A program made the position numbers and the translations under genes. DNA of 64,000 nt from Callaeas wilsoni (lineage: Eukaryota; Chordata; Aves; Passeriformes; Callaeidae): contig VWPU01006280.1 in the NCBI GenBank assembly GCA_013398955.1, forward strand, positions 248,001-312,000, given 5' to 3'. How positions within the stretch are numbered: position 1 is the first letter of the stretch; every line of letters starts with the position of its first letter. Below are positions 11,506 to 26,836 of this stretch, piece after piece. The notes beneath the pieces are model-generated. The model did no database searches. It had not been told where the DNA came from and was given only the letters and a program-made list of their open reading frames with translations.

Positions 11506-14500
11506 TTTAGCTACTTCTATAGGGGGCAATAAATAATCTAGAATCAGCAAGAACGTTTGGCATTGCAAATGTTTGTGTACATTTTCAATATTTTTTAAAT
11601 TACTATAAAAATACTAAATCTAATCAGAATAAAGACCTAGTTAAAATGCCGAGCTTTACATCCCCAACAATTATGGACTATGTTGTACTAAAGATTACTT
11701 TTCACCTACAAAACCTCCAATTATACCAAAACCTTCAAACTGACACTTCTGAATCATTGTCTGCTATATATAATGGAATAATCCATAGTCTTTTGTTCTG
11801 GCATGAAACAGCACAGATTAAGCAAAATCCAATTGCACAGATTTTTAAGGAAACACTGTGATGGAGTGCTAAGCTGTGTATTCACAATATTTATATGCAC
11901 ACAGGCTATGGCAAAATTAGAATTTCTTATTGCTTTACAGATACTTTAAAATGTGTACAAAGGGGGAAAATAGGTTCTTCTTCTTGGGAAGCACCCAACA
12001 TAAACTAATTCAAATTTTGTACGAAAATGCTGCATAGCTCCACATTTCTACTTCCACACACTTGCACGGACATTTCATATCTTAGTTCAAATTTAGCCTA
12101 GATTAATTACAGAAGCACTGGACCTGCAATACACAACGTTTGCTTATGCTATGAAAGGAGACATTTTGGTCTCCCAATGCTTAGAGCCATCATTCCATGT
12201 GTCAGTGTACTATTTTTTGTCACAGAACATTACTCAAGTACTTGATGTAAACACATCTTTGCTGAGGAGGCAGAAGAGGAAGAAACATGGGGCGTAAATG
12301 AGCCCAAATCCCCATGAGAACAAGTTGGCCCAGTGTGTGAATAGTTCAGGTGCACAGCTGGGCAGATTTCCCACTTTGATCACACACAGCTGAGTCCACA
12401 TCTGGCCAAAGCCCCACCATCTCCTTGTCCCTTTACCAGTCTTTCAAAAAATACATTTGTGAATTGTTAGCCCAGAAAGTTAAAAGGCTTCATCTTGTTT
12501 AGGCCCTGATATACATAACAACTTAGTGGTGATTCTCAGATCTGTCCCTGAGCAAACTATACCTCTGGAGTTCTTTGGCATAATCCCTAAAAGCCTTCTG
12601 ATATATGCAATATCTATATGTACTGCTGGGCTGAAAGGACTAGTCTACCACTGCACAGAACAGCAGAACCTGTGTTTGTCCTGGTAAAGATACCCAGAAA
12701 CCTCACAACCTCAAACTTATTTAATGCAGAGTTCCTCATGGGGTACTTGAACACAGGCTGCAAATTAAGGACCAAGGTATTTCAGTTGGAAATCTGCACA
12801 GCACTATACATATATATATGTATATACATTATGAATATACTCCTTTCAATTCTGGACTGAAAACCTAACAAGAACAGAGGTATAAGTAGTGCTTTAGCTA
12901 TCCTGTTTCCAATTAGTAAAAAATCAACCCACAGACATCCCTGAAATTAAAATGTTATTTTCTGTTCTTACTGGATAGACACAGACATCACTGAAATAAC
13001 TACAATTAATTCAACACAACACAGACGGTGGTGTTTTTCAAAAAGCACACAAGGCATTTTTAAGTGCTGAGACTCAATCACTTTTCATTTCTAGAAATAC
13101 TCAGACTGGAAGTTCCTAGCAGCCTGGCATAAGGAAGTTCATCGTTAGGCTATCAGTACCACAATCACAAACAGAAAAATGCAAGGAATCCCAACCTGCC
13201 AGTTTTAACCTCCCTGAACATGAAATACCGATTCACATTAACTACAGAAATTCAAGCAGCAACTCTACTTAGAGAAAAAATCTACCCGCAAGTTTGTATC
13301 TGTCAGATCATTAACACTGCACTCAGCAGCAGCACTTCAAAATCTGCAAATACGTCATAAGCTAGGATTTTCATTCAACAAAAGTTATTTTATTTAATGT
13401 TTTAGTAAAGCAGAGAGTGGCAATGATATTTTTAAGGACAAAAACAAATGAGATGTTAGAATACTGACTTCTGAATCCCAGAAATCCTAATGGATTTTCA
13501 ATGCCTAATAAATACAGAAACACAGACATTTTTTGTAAACTCACACTTTCAGACATCATCTAGCCTAACTGGATTTTGATGTCAGAGCATTTCAGATGTC
13601 TGTATGGTACATAACTAGTTTCACGTAATAATACCCAATCTAATCTAGATACCAAAAGCCATGTAACCTAAGTTAATAAACTCCTTCCCACACAACTCAT
13701 TATCCTGAGAAATGAAGTCATTCAGAAGGAGGAGTATTTATAAGGGCACAAGATTGTGCCATGCAGATGTAAGCCTTACCTGTGATGAGAAACAATACAT
13801 TAAAATAAACCAAAAGAAGCCATTAAAATAACCCCAAAATCTGCACTTCATTTTTCTAGAAATACTTGTAATTGCCTACTATGTTTACACAATACTTTTT
13901 AAGCCTCAAAACAGTATTTTCTAGGTGGGATACACAGTTCTATCTATATTTTCCTGGTTTTTCATTTGTCAAGAAATTAAATCCTCAACAATGAAGGAAT
14001 CTGGTATCTCCACCCCCTCAATATTTTCAGTTTAACCAGAAGCCTGAGAATCTATCCCTCCTACAGCTCCTTTTGCAAGCTGATGGATCAGGAGCTGAGA
14101 TGCCACATTTGACTGCACTGCAACTGTTTAATGTCCTCCACCTGACTGCTGTGGCATTTTCCTTTCTTGTCGTAAAGCCCCTTTCCCCTTACTCAAGTAT
14201 TCACCTAGGTGTGGCAGTCCACCAGAGCTAACAGCTCTGGGTCATAGCAGATGAGCTATTCAGCACTCCCAACTCTTACTAGTACATTACAACAATGAAT
14301 AGTCAGGATATTTTTTCATATTACCTACAAAATGGGGAGCCCCAATGCTCCCATGAGCTGAATGGCCAAGAGCCCTGCAGCTGGTGCCCTGTAACCAGTG
14401 GGGAGCAATACACATCCAAGCTTTCCTTCTGCTCTGCAACTTGTGGCTCAGATTTCGTAAGGCTGTTCTACAGAAGATGGCAAGAAAAAGAAATTATCAG

Positions 14501-14690
14501 CTGACTGGGTTACTGCATAAGGTAAAAAGCAAAAGCACATTCAGCAGAAGAGGGAATTACAGCTTTTCTCTCAATGCAGAAAAGTTTGGATAAAAGATAA
14601 AAGTTCTCCACTCACAAAATTTTCATTTTATCCAAAACTTAATCCTCTGAAAGAAAGAGACAGGAATATATAAACTTCGTAAATTTTATT

Positions 14691-15338
14691 CGTGCCAGTT
14701 TGGACACAAATTTAGGAGGAAACAACCCAAAAAGGGCATCTGTCTCTCCTGCCTGCCAGGCAAGCAGGTCCCAGCAGCTCCTCCCCTCCACGGGTTTGGG
14801 AAAATAATTTCTCAAATGACAGTGAAAAAAACCTGTTTATTTAACAAACAGAGTTCCCTGCAGGCATGGAGCAGAAAAGGATATTGAAACCCCCTCTCAC
14901 CCTTGGAGGAGGCTGGTGGATTTTATATAATTCCTTCGGTCTGTAAAACTTAGCTGCTCCCACAGGCCTAAGCTGGGCAGGGTCTGGCACCCCCCCCTTC
15001 GGAGAGTCCTGCTGAGTGTCCCGGAGATGATAAACTGGTCTTGGATGAAGAAGCAAAGCAAAAACAGTCCAAAAAGGAACAGAAGCCACTGAGGCAGATT
15101 GCAGTCCCTTTCAGCTGAAAGCCCAAGAGCTAGAGAGGAAAAGTCTCTCCCCTCCTAACCAACAGGAACTGCCAGCCCAGAGAAGAAAATGTAAACGTCT
15201 AACTGCAAGGTCAAGCAAGCTGCTCTGAAGAGTTCCCCCGGCTTCTGTCTCACTTTGCAGTTTAAAAGTACAAACTGCATTCTACAGATCAAGCAGGCGG
15301 TGGGGAATACAGTATTGTCACAGAATCACCCCAAGACA
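14691..15338 (-). mobile_element. Solo LTR, ERVL-like, copy A
   Basis: A 648-bp LTR flanked by a perfect 5-bp duplication ttatt (14686-14690 and 15339-15343). One terminus reads cGTGCCAG, with c in place of the T of the TG terminus, and the other is CCAAGACA. It aligns along its length with copy B at 46180-46829. On the minus strand a TATATAAAA-like box (about 14917-14927) precedes AATAAA (about 14838), giving the U3-R-U5 order and so the minus orientation. There is no internal coding region, consistent with recombination between two LTRs. A 5-bp duplication fits ERVL-type integrase. It matches, from memory, an LTR common in songbirds. Confidence 0.9.
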
Positions 15339-18300
15339 TTATTTTTCTATAAATCACAGCAAAATCATTAATGATTGTAGGTGAAAGGTATGAAGCTAGT
15401 AATAAACAAGTTTCATTTTGCCTCAATAAATCCTAAAAAGCTAAGTATATCACCTCCTATGACTATACATTCATACACAGCTTACTGTAATCTGAAATAA
15501 TAGAAAATATGCATTTATCTTATATATAGATTCTTAGTTCTTAGCCATATAGATTGGGCATGTTTGCTTGCCAGGAATTTTTCTTGTGGCATTACTTTGA
15601 ACTCGACTGGCTGAACTGACAGAATCTCCTAGAACAGGAAGAGAAAATTGCACATTTCCTATAAATTTAATTTTCAGCCTATAACCTTCACTTACTTAAC
15701 GAATGCATTTTTCTTGAAAATAAAGCCACAGTGGTTTATTTTACTTGTATTTGAGTTTTTTCTTCTTCATATTTCTGTACTTGTATTTTATTAGCCCTGA
15801 TACTGTAGTTCTCTGGACAGAACAATACTTAGTGTTACTTACTTACACCATAAGTAACATACATCTTTAACAAAACCCTTAAAACTTTAGTATTCTGGAA
15901 CACTTCATGTTACTGTGATTCTCAGGTAAGTTAAATTTGCATCAAATTGCTACAGACAGCTAACTGTAGAACAAAACCTACGTTCTTCATTGACAGTTAT
16001 TTAAAATAATAGCTTTAAAATTTCAGAATAGTCTTCACAAAACTCCCCAAAAGGTGACACCAAAGAGGCCAGGATGAGAAAAGAAATTTAATGAATACTT
16101 TTGAGGTAATGGAAGTCACTTGTTTAATGATGTAAAATGTATTTATGTAACTCCATTTTTTTAAAAAGAGAAGTAATTTCAAGTCATAAATAATTGATAC
16201 AGAAGGTGTATTTTGAAGTAACTCTAGACAATAAAAGACAAAAATAAATCTTTACTTATGCAAAATATACAACACTTTCATTGTGCATAAAATTACTGGT
16301 TCTTAAATCTCATTTGGAGAGAAAAAAAAATTTACCTTTTTTTTCTATTTTGTGAATTGCACCCATCATAAGATTTTAACAAGAAAACAAATTACACATC
16401 GTTTGTGTCCAGAAGTGCTTCAATCTGGATTGCCACAGTCAAGCTTCTCTTTCAGCCTACTGTTCCATGCATGAGAGGTTAAGACAATACACAAGAGCTG
16501 TACTATGAATTCAGCAATGCATTCGAAAACAAAGCACATAATATATAAAATCCACATTCAGAAAAGATCCACAGTTTTCAAGACAGAGAGTTTATAAAGA
16601 CTGATGGATAGCTCATTCTTCCCAAAGAAGCTGCTGTCAAAATAGTCTACTTGAATAGAGTGAATATTAATTTTTAAGTGCTTAAAAATAGGCTACAATG
16701 GATTAGGAATTAAAACTGTTAATAACCTTGTATTGAAAAGAACCTGTTAACAGAGAGCCCTGTACTATGGGGTCTCTGGACAGTCTAATCTTGTAATTGT
16801 GATTGTGGCTGTAATTGAGGAGAGCAACTTACAAGTTCTTAAGCATTGACAACAGTGTTGAAGAAAATACACTAAAAATACAATAGCTGGCAACAGTAAG
16901 TCACAGGAATGCTAGATCCTTGTGTACAGTCTGTTTAACAATGATATACACAAGTTTCCATGACAACAGTGACAAGATGATAAAAACATCTTCCATCATT
17001 CCCTGAAAAATACTTTTCTGCTTATATCACTGATGAAGTAGCAAGTACCTAATTTAGAAATGTCGACTTGCATTTAGTAACATATTCTTATATTCAAAGA
17101 AATGCAGATCATCTTTTTAAAGGATTTAATATCTGAACCAGATTAAAATTATGTATTATCTGATTTTTTAGTCTTTTAAAACAAGTTACATCAAACTTAT
17201 CTTTTACTTTAGTCATGGTCCATAATTTAGCTGCAAAATTTCAGCTTAAAAATTTTTTACCCCCAGGGAAATCTCTTTTGCATGAATCAAATAAAAGCTG
17301 ATCTAGCACTTTCCACATAAACAGTGAAGACTTTAGCAGAAGAATGCCTTACTTTTAAATTGGCTGAATTTTGCTCCATCATTCACCAAAAAAAAGAAAA
17401 ATTACATAGAGCAATTATGTTTTATCAGTTACTGAATTTGCTTTCACATCAGGGCATTATCTTACCTCTAGTCTGAATTGTTTTCTTCAAAACAGCAGTT
17501 GACATAAAACTGGAATTTATTGCTTCAGCTACTTTTTAGTCACTCCTGTGACCTGGTTACTCTTGAAACACGCAATTTGAATGACAACAGTGGAATTTAA
17601 ACTTGGGAGATATCTCAACACTGATACTTCTAGGTGAACATACTTCTCAATCTATTAAGAATGTTCATAATACTTATTAAAATGTCAGTTCTCATATTTT
17701 ACTGTAGGAAAAGTAGTTCCTATAAATAAATAATAACATTTTTGCCCTACGATGCTCTTTATATAACACAGGATATCCAAATTACCACTTTAAAAAGCAC
17801 ACTGAATTATAATTCTTCAAATCAAAGAAAGCTAATGCCTGCATTATGTGAAACCCCACAGTAAGCACCTCCTGAGAGGAGAAAGGCAAAAGAAATAATA
17901 TAGCAATGTTTTGTACACTACAAATTATCCAGAAATACCATCTTTGGATTTGATCGCTTGTTGCTGTTAATAACATTAAAGAGCAATAAATACTTTTAAC
18001 TCATACAGCTTCTTGTGGATAAGATTTAAAGAATTTTATAAATAGAGGGATAAAGCTTTTGATTGAATACACAGACACACAGCAAGCCAAGTTCTCTCTC
18101 TATCCTCAGGCATTTGAGGACTAGGCTGGAGTCAGGCTTAAGTAAGAACAGCCATGGATAAGTAAGCCTGACCAAAAAACCTGCTCCTGATCATGCTGCT
18201 GATTCATGGCCAATTGAGAATCACGGTATGAACAGAGGTTTGAGAGGTGCAGCAGACTTGATTTGGGGAACAAACTGTCTTAAGTCTCCTTTGAACATCT

Positions 18301-21300
18301 GGAATTTTGTGAAGAGGATAGCTAGCTACTAGACTGGGCTGCTCCTTGCTGTATACCTGAAGATATACGACGATTCCATCATTCTGTTATACAAGGTGGA
18401 GAACAGGGAGCCACGAAGCAAAGCAGCATCTCCACAATAACAAAGGAAGCCTGCAATCAATCAAGATTTTTTGACTCCTAGCCCTACATTTTTAATGCTG
18501 ATACCATAGAGCTTCTCAACAGGATTTTTCCTGGCTCTTTTTCATTTCTGTTAAATCATTTCCAGCATAAAGTAACTCTTAACTTGTAATACTCTATTCA
18601 CAGCATTGAAGATTGGGGGATTTTTCTAGAATATCTAGCTATCTCTTAAATAAATTTTAGTGTTAATACAGTCTAAAAAATAAGAAAGGAAAAAGTGGGA
18701 GGAGATCAGAACACAGAGCATTCTTTAATTGAGGACCTTAAACTAAATTACGATTAGTAAGTGATCGGGTTAATGTGCAGAATAGAGTTAGAATAACAGT
18801 GTAGTTACTTGTTATGCAAATTAATTTCAACGTCTGTTCAGTTATCAGTAGTAACTATTCAGCATGAAAAAAGCAAGATAACCTCGCTGATATTTTGCAC
18901 ATAGAAAGAGAGAGAAAATACCATGTTCTTTCCTGGTCATCTGATGCCTAAATTAAAGTTATATGAAGATGCTTTTATATTGAATTCAAATGAATAGATT
19001 ATATTAAAAAGTTATTTTCAAGTCTAGTTGGGTATGTTTCTATTTAAATTGCATTTTTGTAAATATTTATTCATTTTTTTACATACAAAAACCATCGCCA
19101 GAGAATTAAATTATGTCAGGGCCTAAGGCCTAGCTTTGAAGAGCTTTTAGTCTTTTTATCTCTTTGAGGATCTCATGGGAAGTCTAAGCCTGCTTTCAGC
19201 ATGAAAACCTCCAAAGCCTGAGGCTGCCTCTGGAAGAATTATATTTGCCTTAAGGTCTGTGGTAAATGTATTTTGGCAGCTTTACACTACAGCTAAAGAA
19301 ATTTCTCAATCTCATCAGAAAAGTGTACGCAATAATGATAATCTGTAATACAAAACTGCAAACCCCAGGGGCGGGAAGTGCCTAATCTTACATACATGGA
19401 CGCTATTCTACAGCCCCAGAAGTAACTACACATTTCACTTACTTTCGACAATTTTAAACCATCTCTTTGCAAGACGAAGATGCAGCTATAATATGCTCTG
19501 TGTAGACATTCAAAATATGTCAGACTCAGCTTCTGTAAGCTTATACTTAAATCCAAGGATATTAACATCCAGTAGTGCACAGTACTTGACTAATGCTACC
19601 CACACGGATTTTTTAAGATGTCAAATTTCTACAGCTAAAAATCAAGCTGAGGTAAAAAATGGGTATCAGGGCACAAGTCATGCTAATCTCATGTTGGTTG
19701 TAAAGCTAAGAGTGAGTTTAATCTCATTTTTTCACCATCATTAAACATACAAACAGCTTTTGGAGCAGCAGACAGAACTGAGACACCCAGTTCTTAGTGT
19801 GTGATAACCACAGGACTCAGCCAGAGAGCCCTGCTCCCTCAGGAGACCTTTCTCTGGCCCATGAACCTTCTGTTCTTGTCTACACTTGGGTACAGCTTCA
19901 GCAAAACGCCCATGAGTTCAAGATCAGAACTTTTACAATGATGGACTGGTGGGCCAGACCCAGCAGCTTTTCTCAACAGTATTGGGTAACATCATAATGA
20001 TATTGAGGCAGATGGAGATATCATATACCAAACCAGCAGCATTTAAAGTCTAATGATGAGACTAAAATCTGAAAAGTGTATATTGAATGCTTATGAACTT
20101 TGATAATTTGTTTTAAAATACAAGTTTCTATTTTTGAAATTAAAGTTTTATATTGTTGTTAGTCACTTCCAAAAAGGACAACGAATTGTCAGACATGAAA
20201 TCATTAAAGATCTTAAAACAGAGAACAAATAATTACCATTTTGTCTAGACCAAGTCTAGAAAAGTGACACTCCAATTTCTGGAACTTGGCTTTTAAGAAG
20301 CTTAGAGTCACTTCAAGGACAGAACTCCTTAATCTTAGAAATTTTTTAAAAATCCTTAAACAAGAAAACATATATAAGTAAACCAGAGAAAATATCTAAG
20401 TATTTTAAGTCTGTACTCATGTATAATGACCCTGAATGATACATTCTCTGTCTCATCTTGAGACAAACAAAATATGAAGATTTAACTCCATAAACGTCAA
20501 TAAAATTTTTTCTTTAAAGCCTGCTTCTATCTGCATCTTAACTGCAAAATCGTTACCTTTATCTCAGCTTAACTTAATAGATGTACAGATACAAGTTATG
20601 CAAGCAGATATATTTTGTTCATATGCAGAAATCTAGATGAACTTGCATATTGTCCAACTTAATCACTTTTGTTACATAAAAGTCTATCAGCCTTTGCTAT
20701 TTTGCTTTCATTTGAAAAGCGGTGAACTTTGTTGTTACATCTGGTGTAAAATGACTTCCAAACCATGTAGGAGTATGGACATTTCTCATAGATTTTCTGT
20801 CCATTAAATTATAATGGAGAGTCAAATTAATGATATACTTTTATTCACTAGTCATTCCTTGTATTCTGGCCACAAAAGAAAAGAATGTTTACAAGTAAAC
20901 ATGCTCTATGTTCTATAAAAAAACAACAACAACAATTTTCTTCCAGTGTAGATAGTCATTACCTTTCCATCAATAAGGACAACACAACTAATCCCTAAGG
21001 GTCCAGTTCTACCAAATCAGAATTATGTTTAACAGCAAATACATGAGAAATTCTCTGCCATACACAATTCTCATGGGAAAATGGCAGAAGCCATAAATAG
21101 TAGAAAATATTACAGGGTCTCAGCACTCACTATGGAACTATTCCCAAGCAATGCAAAACAGCATAATTGGCATCTGCATTATTATTATTATTATGTTTGA
21201 AGAAACAATAGCCTAGTTGCTTTCTCTTTTTCAAGATCTGTATTTTAGTCAAAAGCATGAATATTTACTCGTACAATGCAAAGATATTGCTAAAATTACA

Positions 21301-21769
21301 GTTTAGCATGTATTTTTTACTCAGTTTAACACTATCTGACTTCTTTTACAGACTATGCTGAATCGAAGTTTACTGCTTTCAGTAATTCATTACAAAATAA
21401 TCTTATTTATGAAAAACAAATCTCTTTATTAACAGGTCAATTTCATGCAAGCCCTGAGACAGCTCACTCACAGATACAATAGCTTGTATGTATGGATTAC
21501 CAATGCAGTCATTATAGGTATTCCAGAGTTAAAAATGGGTTTGTTTGGAGGTGTGAAGAGCTTGGAAAAAAGGCTGAAGTTAGCAGAACTTTAAAATAAA
21601 TTGGGTATAAATAGAAGATCAGGTCATTAAGCTGATGCCTTAGAATTTTAGCTTTTATATTTTCATGTATTTGTAATCCTGCAATTCTTCAGTGTATAAC
21701 TCTAAGCTCCATATAGACTGTTAGCAACTGCTTTCCCATTTTGTCAGACACAACAATTCCTCTCTAGGT
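15339..21769 (-). other. LIM-nebulette intron, no recognised feature
   Basis: AT-rich unique-looking intron DNA. I see no exon, RNA gene or intact transposon. The open frame at 19493-19744 has no supporting signals. Confidence 0.5.
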
Positions 21770-22076
21770 CTGAGAATCAAGGACACCTCACTGTTTCAGG
21801 CCCTGAGAAATGTAAACAAAAGTGAGTTGGGGGGGAGCAAACTAAGAGAATGGGACTCCACTGCCGGAAGCTGTAAGTGGACAATTAACCTCTGATACGC
21901 AAATGGACAAAACTTATATCTGTCCCAAAAACGTGCGACTGTCGTCCATCCTGGGTGCAGTCTCTGCGAGACTCCTGCACTGCCCAAGGTGTGCCCTGTG
22001 AAGGCCTTTCAATAAATACCTGTCCTTTATCCTTTCACTCTGTCTAGCCTCTGTTCCAGGTCAGCCTCTCTAAGGC
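21770..22076 (+). mobile_element. Solo LTR remnant (retroviral), plus orientation
   Basis: The stretch has LTR anatomy: a G/C-richer block, then a cctttcaataaatacctgtc polyadenylation region near 22010, then a U5-like end rich in ctctgt...ctctaaggcatca. The boundaries are approximate: the right end is taken after GGCATCA, the left end is uncertain, and no target duplication could be matched. Confidence 0.6.
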
Positions 22077-25000
22077 ATCAAAGCAAATTTCGGTCTAGAC
22101 TAAAATCCAGGTTTCCTTCTTTTACAAGATGTGCTATTTACAGTACAGTTTAGTTTATTGCACTCTGAATTGCAGACTGTACTCTGCCAAAAAAACTAAT
22201 TTACTCATTGGTATGGAAAAAATCTATTCATATATTCTCCATCCATGGGAACAAATAATTTGGAATGGAACAATTTTTCTCTGTAACCTGCTATACACTG
22301 AAATATGCACTATTTGTCTTGATTCAAATCTAAACAGAAGATGACAAAAATTTTCACACCTTTGCTCATTATGAAAGAAAAAATATCGTGTTTGAGTCAA
22401 ATTATGCCAAATATTGTCTGCAAGTATTTAAGATTCATAAAGATGCTGAAATCTCTTCAATGTCACTCATTGGAAAAATCAAAGACAGTGTATATCCTGG
22501 TTTTAATTGCACATCCCTGTGTTTTTCCACATGGTTTCTTAGTTTCCCATCACCTCATTTCAGGACACCTAGATGTCCTGATCTTTCATTTAATAAATAG
22601 AAGACAAAATATTTTGCATATTTATATAAATAAGAAGGTTTTGTTCAAAACATATCAGCCACGGAGAATTTGTTCTGTATTTTGCTGGGCAGTCCAGTGC
22701 AATACGTGTTCAGAATGATGGACTATGTTTGGAATCAAGAGAATAATGGAGTGAGAATTGACATTACTGAAGTTCTTTTGTTCTGAGTGAATATTAATGA
22801 CTTCTGCTTAGTCTTTCATCAAAAATTCATTCAGAATCCTATGCTATTGGAAAAAATGCTCTACTTGGAGAGATAAACTCTTGTTATTGTTGAATCTGAA
22901 GCTTGCAACAGCTACAACTATGCACATTTTTAAAGTACATCTTTACCTTCTGGATAAGTCTTTCATATGGTAAGCTTAAATCTCATGCCTTCCATGCCTC
23001 AGCTTGTGATTTTGAAAAAGTCTCTTTGCATCTTTACTCCTAAATTCAGTTGGAAAAATACAAAATAAACACATTTAAGGCAAACAGAATGCATTAAAAG
23101 AAAGAATGCACAGATACAAAAACCTAGAAAACAAAATATTTCATAACCAGGGCCAGTCCTCAGCTCAGTCATACATATTTTTGTCAATAATTTTAGACAC
23201 AGTATTGCAAGAAATTTAACTTAAATTTAATTTTTGACCATACTGTCATATTCCCTTCCACTGATTTTTTTTTAATTCCCTAATTCAACTGCAATGACAG
23301 ATTTTTCCTCTCAGGTGAAACAGCTTGTTAAATGATGTGTTTACATGAGGCAATGTATTTTGTGTATAGATGTTAATTTCTTTCAGTATTCTATCTGCCT
23401 TAGCTCCGTATTTTTTCCAGATACGAAAACATTTTTGTGGGGAAGTGGAAAAAAGGATGTTTATTTTTCCTACAGATAGCTGTAGCCACATGATTTCCTC
23501 CATACCACTGTGGCTTCTCATTCTTTTTTCCAACATCTATTCACCAGCGGTGCTTGGCTGCACAAAGTCTCCACTATCATTTCAAATTTATGGAAGAAAC
23601 AAACAGAGTAAAAAGCTGGCAGCACAGAACATTCATTCTTCTTCCAAAATCTAAAGCTGAACACATTTGTGAAAATAAGGCACTGTTGGATACTTTCAAT
23701 AACATGTTCTTGTATTTATATGACGCAGTTAAAATTTTTTTTTACTTAAATCCTACAGCCAGACTTCATTTACTGCAGACTGCTGCCACGGTGTGTGCGC
23801 TTTGCACAGGACGTGGTATGAAAGCAGTTCAAGATGTCAGAGTGACTGTTATGCTTGCTCTGCCTCTGCCCTCCCATCCTGCCTCCAATCTCCAGATACC
23901 CTAAACTATGCTAAGCTCCTCCTGGCCAGAACAAATGAACCTCAAGATTCACACTTCTGCTTCCCCAAGTCTGCTTAGTCTGACCGCAGCTGATGGCTAT
24001 GCCGTACCAGCCCATGCTCAGACGTTACTGCAGCTCCACACAACCATTCAGAGATAGTTTTGACAGGACCATCCACACAGAAAACACAGGGTATCCCATG
24101 GCCTGTGTAAATCAGAGCTGGTCTGACACATCACAACAGGGACATCAGCAGCATGCTGCCTGCACTAATGTCGGGCTTCTACGACAAGGAGATGAAGAGG
24201 GTGAAGGGGAACAACGGTCAGCTCTCACAAAACTACCAAGATGAAGGCAACCACAGTGAAAACTGCAAAATACTTTTCCAGTGTTCCCAGAGACTAACCT
24301 TGTGTCTGTTCCTGCATCATCCTCCGTCCTCTCCTGCTGCTATCCTACTTCCATAGGTGCCACGTGCGCAAGTCTCCTTAAAACTCTGCTGCAAGCACGC
24401 TCCCTCTGGGCATGTGAGAGTTTGAAGACTTCAAGCCTTACAATTTCTTTATATACTGAATATTTTCCAGTGCAAAGCCAACTAGGGTAGTTTAATTCTA
24501 CTGTTTTCTTGTCAATGGCCTTTTTCAGATTGGCCCCACCAAACAGATGCTGGCATACAGTAACTACTCCTACAATGAATGTGTATGGCCATGACCAGAG
24601 CAGACTACTTTACAAAAAACATACTCTGTGAAGCTCAACTAAATTCATACTTTTCTATGTCATAAAACAGAGCCACCAATACCAAGAAAGATATGAAGCA
24701 GTGAACATTCATTTTCAAATTAAATCTACGGATGATTTTAAGTACACAAAAACCAGATGCATTTAATCTGGAGATCTCAGTTTTACAATGTCGCTCCTCA
24801 GACAAGAGCTCTACTTTTAGAAACAAATAAAAACCCCTTCACAAATGCAGTGTAAAAAGAAAACACACTTCTCCAGAAAATTTACACATTGTGTAGAATT
24901 TGAAAAGGTCTAGGTCAACTTTCAAATCGGTTCATACAAAATGACACAAAATCAATAATAAGAATTAAGAAAAAGCAGTCTTCCAGTAAGAAGTCAGAGG

Positions 25001-26500
25001 AACAGTTATGGGCCCAAGCGGGAAGTTTATGGCAAATACTTTTGACGGGCCAAGATGAGCCAAGATTTGTTGGAAACTGCAATGAACTTCATGTTTCAGA
25101 TTTATAACTGAAGGTCAGTCCTGGATACACAATCATGGGGTGGAAATAAAAGAGCTGGACATTGACAATACAGCAAATACAGTAGTTAGATTATTAAAAA
25201 TATTAAAATATTATACATAAAAACATCTGAATGTAATTTAGAACTATATTACCACACATATGGTCTTTACTGAGGATGCCAAGACAAACTGAAATTTGGC
25301 ATTGCCTACCTAAGCTTACGGTGTATGTCAGTGTATTCCCAGTAACATTTTCTCTACTGTTTTGTATGTAGTTTTCTAGTTTATTTTCCCAAAAGCTAAG
25401 AAAACAGGAATTCCTGTACTGACAATCACATGGCCTCCACTCAGGTTGCAGCATTTAAACCCATCACATGGATCTCTGCCACCAGAGCTGACAAACTAAG
25501 AACAGACTTTCATGTCCTCTGCCACACATCTCAGTCTGCCAGTCTTACCACGCTCAAAATAGCCCCCTGTCAAAGTTAACAGTTATGTTTTATCTTTCCT
25601 CAAATGCTAATGGTTCTTTACAAACTGATAGTCCCAATCTCCTTGTCCAGGTTGTCCTTTCCTCCATTTTCACCAAAAAATAGCTAGCCCTAATTTCAAT
25701 GCTCTTCTTTTTCAGCTTTCTTCAATCCTCTACAGTTTCCCGCAGTTTGTTTTCTGTCTCCTTTAGACAGGAATCACCTGCAGGCAGTAGACTGTTGAAG
25801 CATTGATGGTACAGAAGGGAGAAATTCCCTATTCCTGTTTCTGATATTTTAGCTTGGTCCAATATGCAGAAGTCCAACATTCAGCAGAAAATGTGGAGGA
25901 AATTCTGAGTACCTGTTAGATAGCAAATTGTAGCCATGCTACATTCCTAGAGCAAATTAGACATAGATCAACAGACAAACACTCATTCATCATATAAATC
26001 ATCCTCCTCTCTGACTTCATTTCTTTTCTTTTTTAATGCGGCTGAAAAAAAATTTAAGTTATTCCAAAAAAACAGGTAATCTATTAAAACATACACAAAG
26101 TAATATATATGTTTTCCTTAGCTTTGAAAGAGCTGTTCCAGGATGACAACTGGCATGGACATTTTAAGTTCCACATAGCAAAGTCAGACAAAAGTAAACA
26201 TTTAGAATAGAAAGTATTTTGTAAACAATGCAGTAGACAGCTTCATCAGGTTTAAAAGCAAAACCTGTGCCTCAGAGTTCATCTTTGAACTCCCTGGCAA
26301 GTACTGCTGAAAAGTTACTGTACTTGGTGGAGAAACTCTCTATACAAAAAAAGGAGAGAGAGTTACTGGAAATGGAAAGAGGTAACTGTAGCAAAACTAG
26401 ACTGAAGATGAGAAATTGCAATCTACCAATTACTTTAGACATGGAAATGGTACACAGCCACCACTACAGAAGAGATATACTGCTTTCATCTGTATTCACA
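22077..26500 (-). other. LIM-nebulette intron, no recognised feature
   Basis: No exon or repeat is recognised. Overlapping frames of 94-125 codons at 22341-22718 and 23370-23904 have no splice-site or family support and are treated as chance. Confidence 0.5.
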
Positions 26501-26836
26501 GACTCACAGAATATTCTGAGCTGGAAGGGACCCAAAAGGATCACCAAAATCCAACTCCTAGCCCTGCACAGGACCAGCCCCAAGAGTCATGCCACGTGCC
26601 TGAGAGCATTGTCCAAACACTTTTTGATCTCTGTCAGGCTTGGTGCTGTGACCACTTCTCAGTGCCCAACCACACTCTGGGGGAAGAATATTTTTCTAAT
26701 ATCCAACCTAAATCTCCCCTGACACAGCTTCAGGCCATTCCCTCGAGTCCTGTCACTAGTCACAAGAGCGAAGAGATCAGTGCCTGACCCTCTTTTTCCC
26801 CTCATAAGGAAGTTGTAGAATGCCATGAGGTCTCAC

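Larger units (their letters stand above)
9111..14690 (-). other. LIM-nebulette intron / DNA upstream of the nebulette promoter
   Basis: No exon was recognised. Two CR1 fragments (about 10.8 and 11.34 kb) are listed separately. The remainder looks like unique AT-rich intron. Confidence 0.6.

Noticed and set aside
22341..23904. Cluster of overlapping frames of 94-125 codons
   Set aside because: No splice sites, family motifs or consistent frame; compatible with chance in intron DNA.
26267..26787. Plus-strand frames of 151 and 123 codons
   Set aside because: They consist largely of reversed CR1 LINE sequence; coding by chance.
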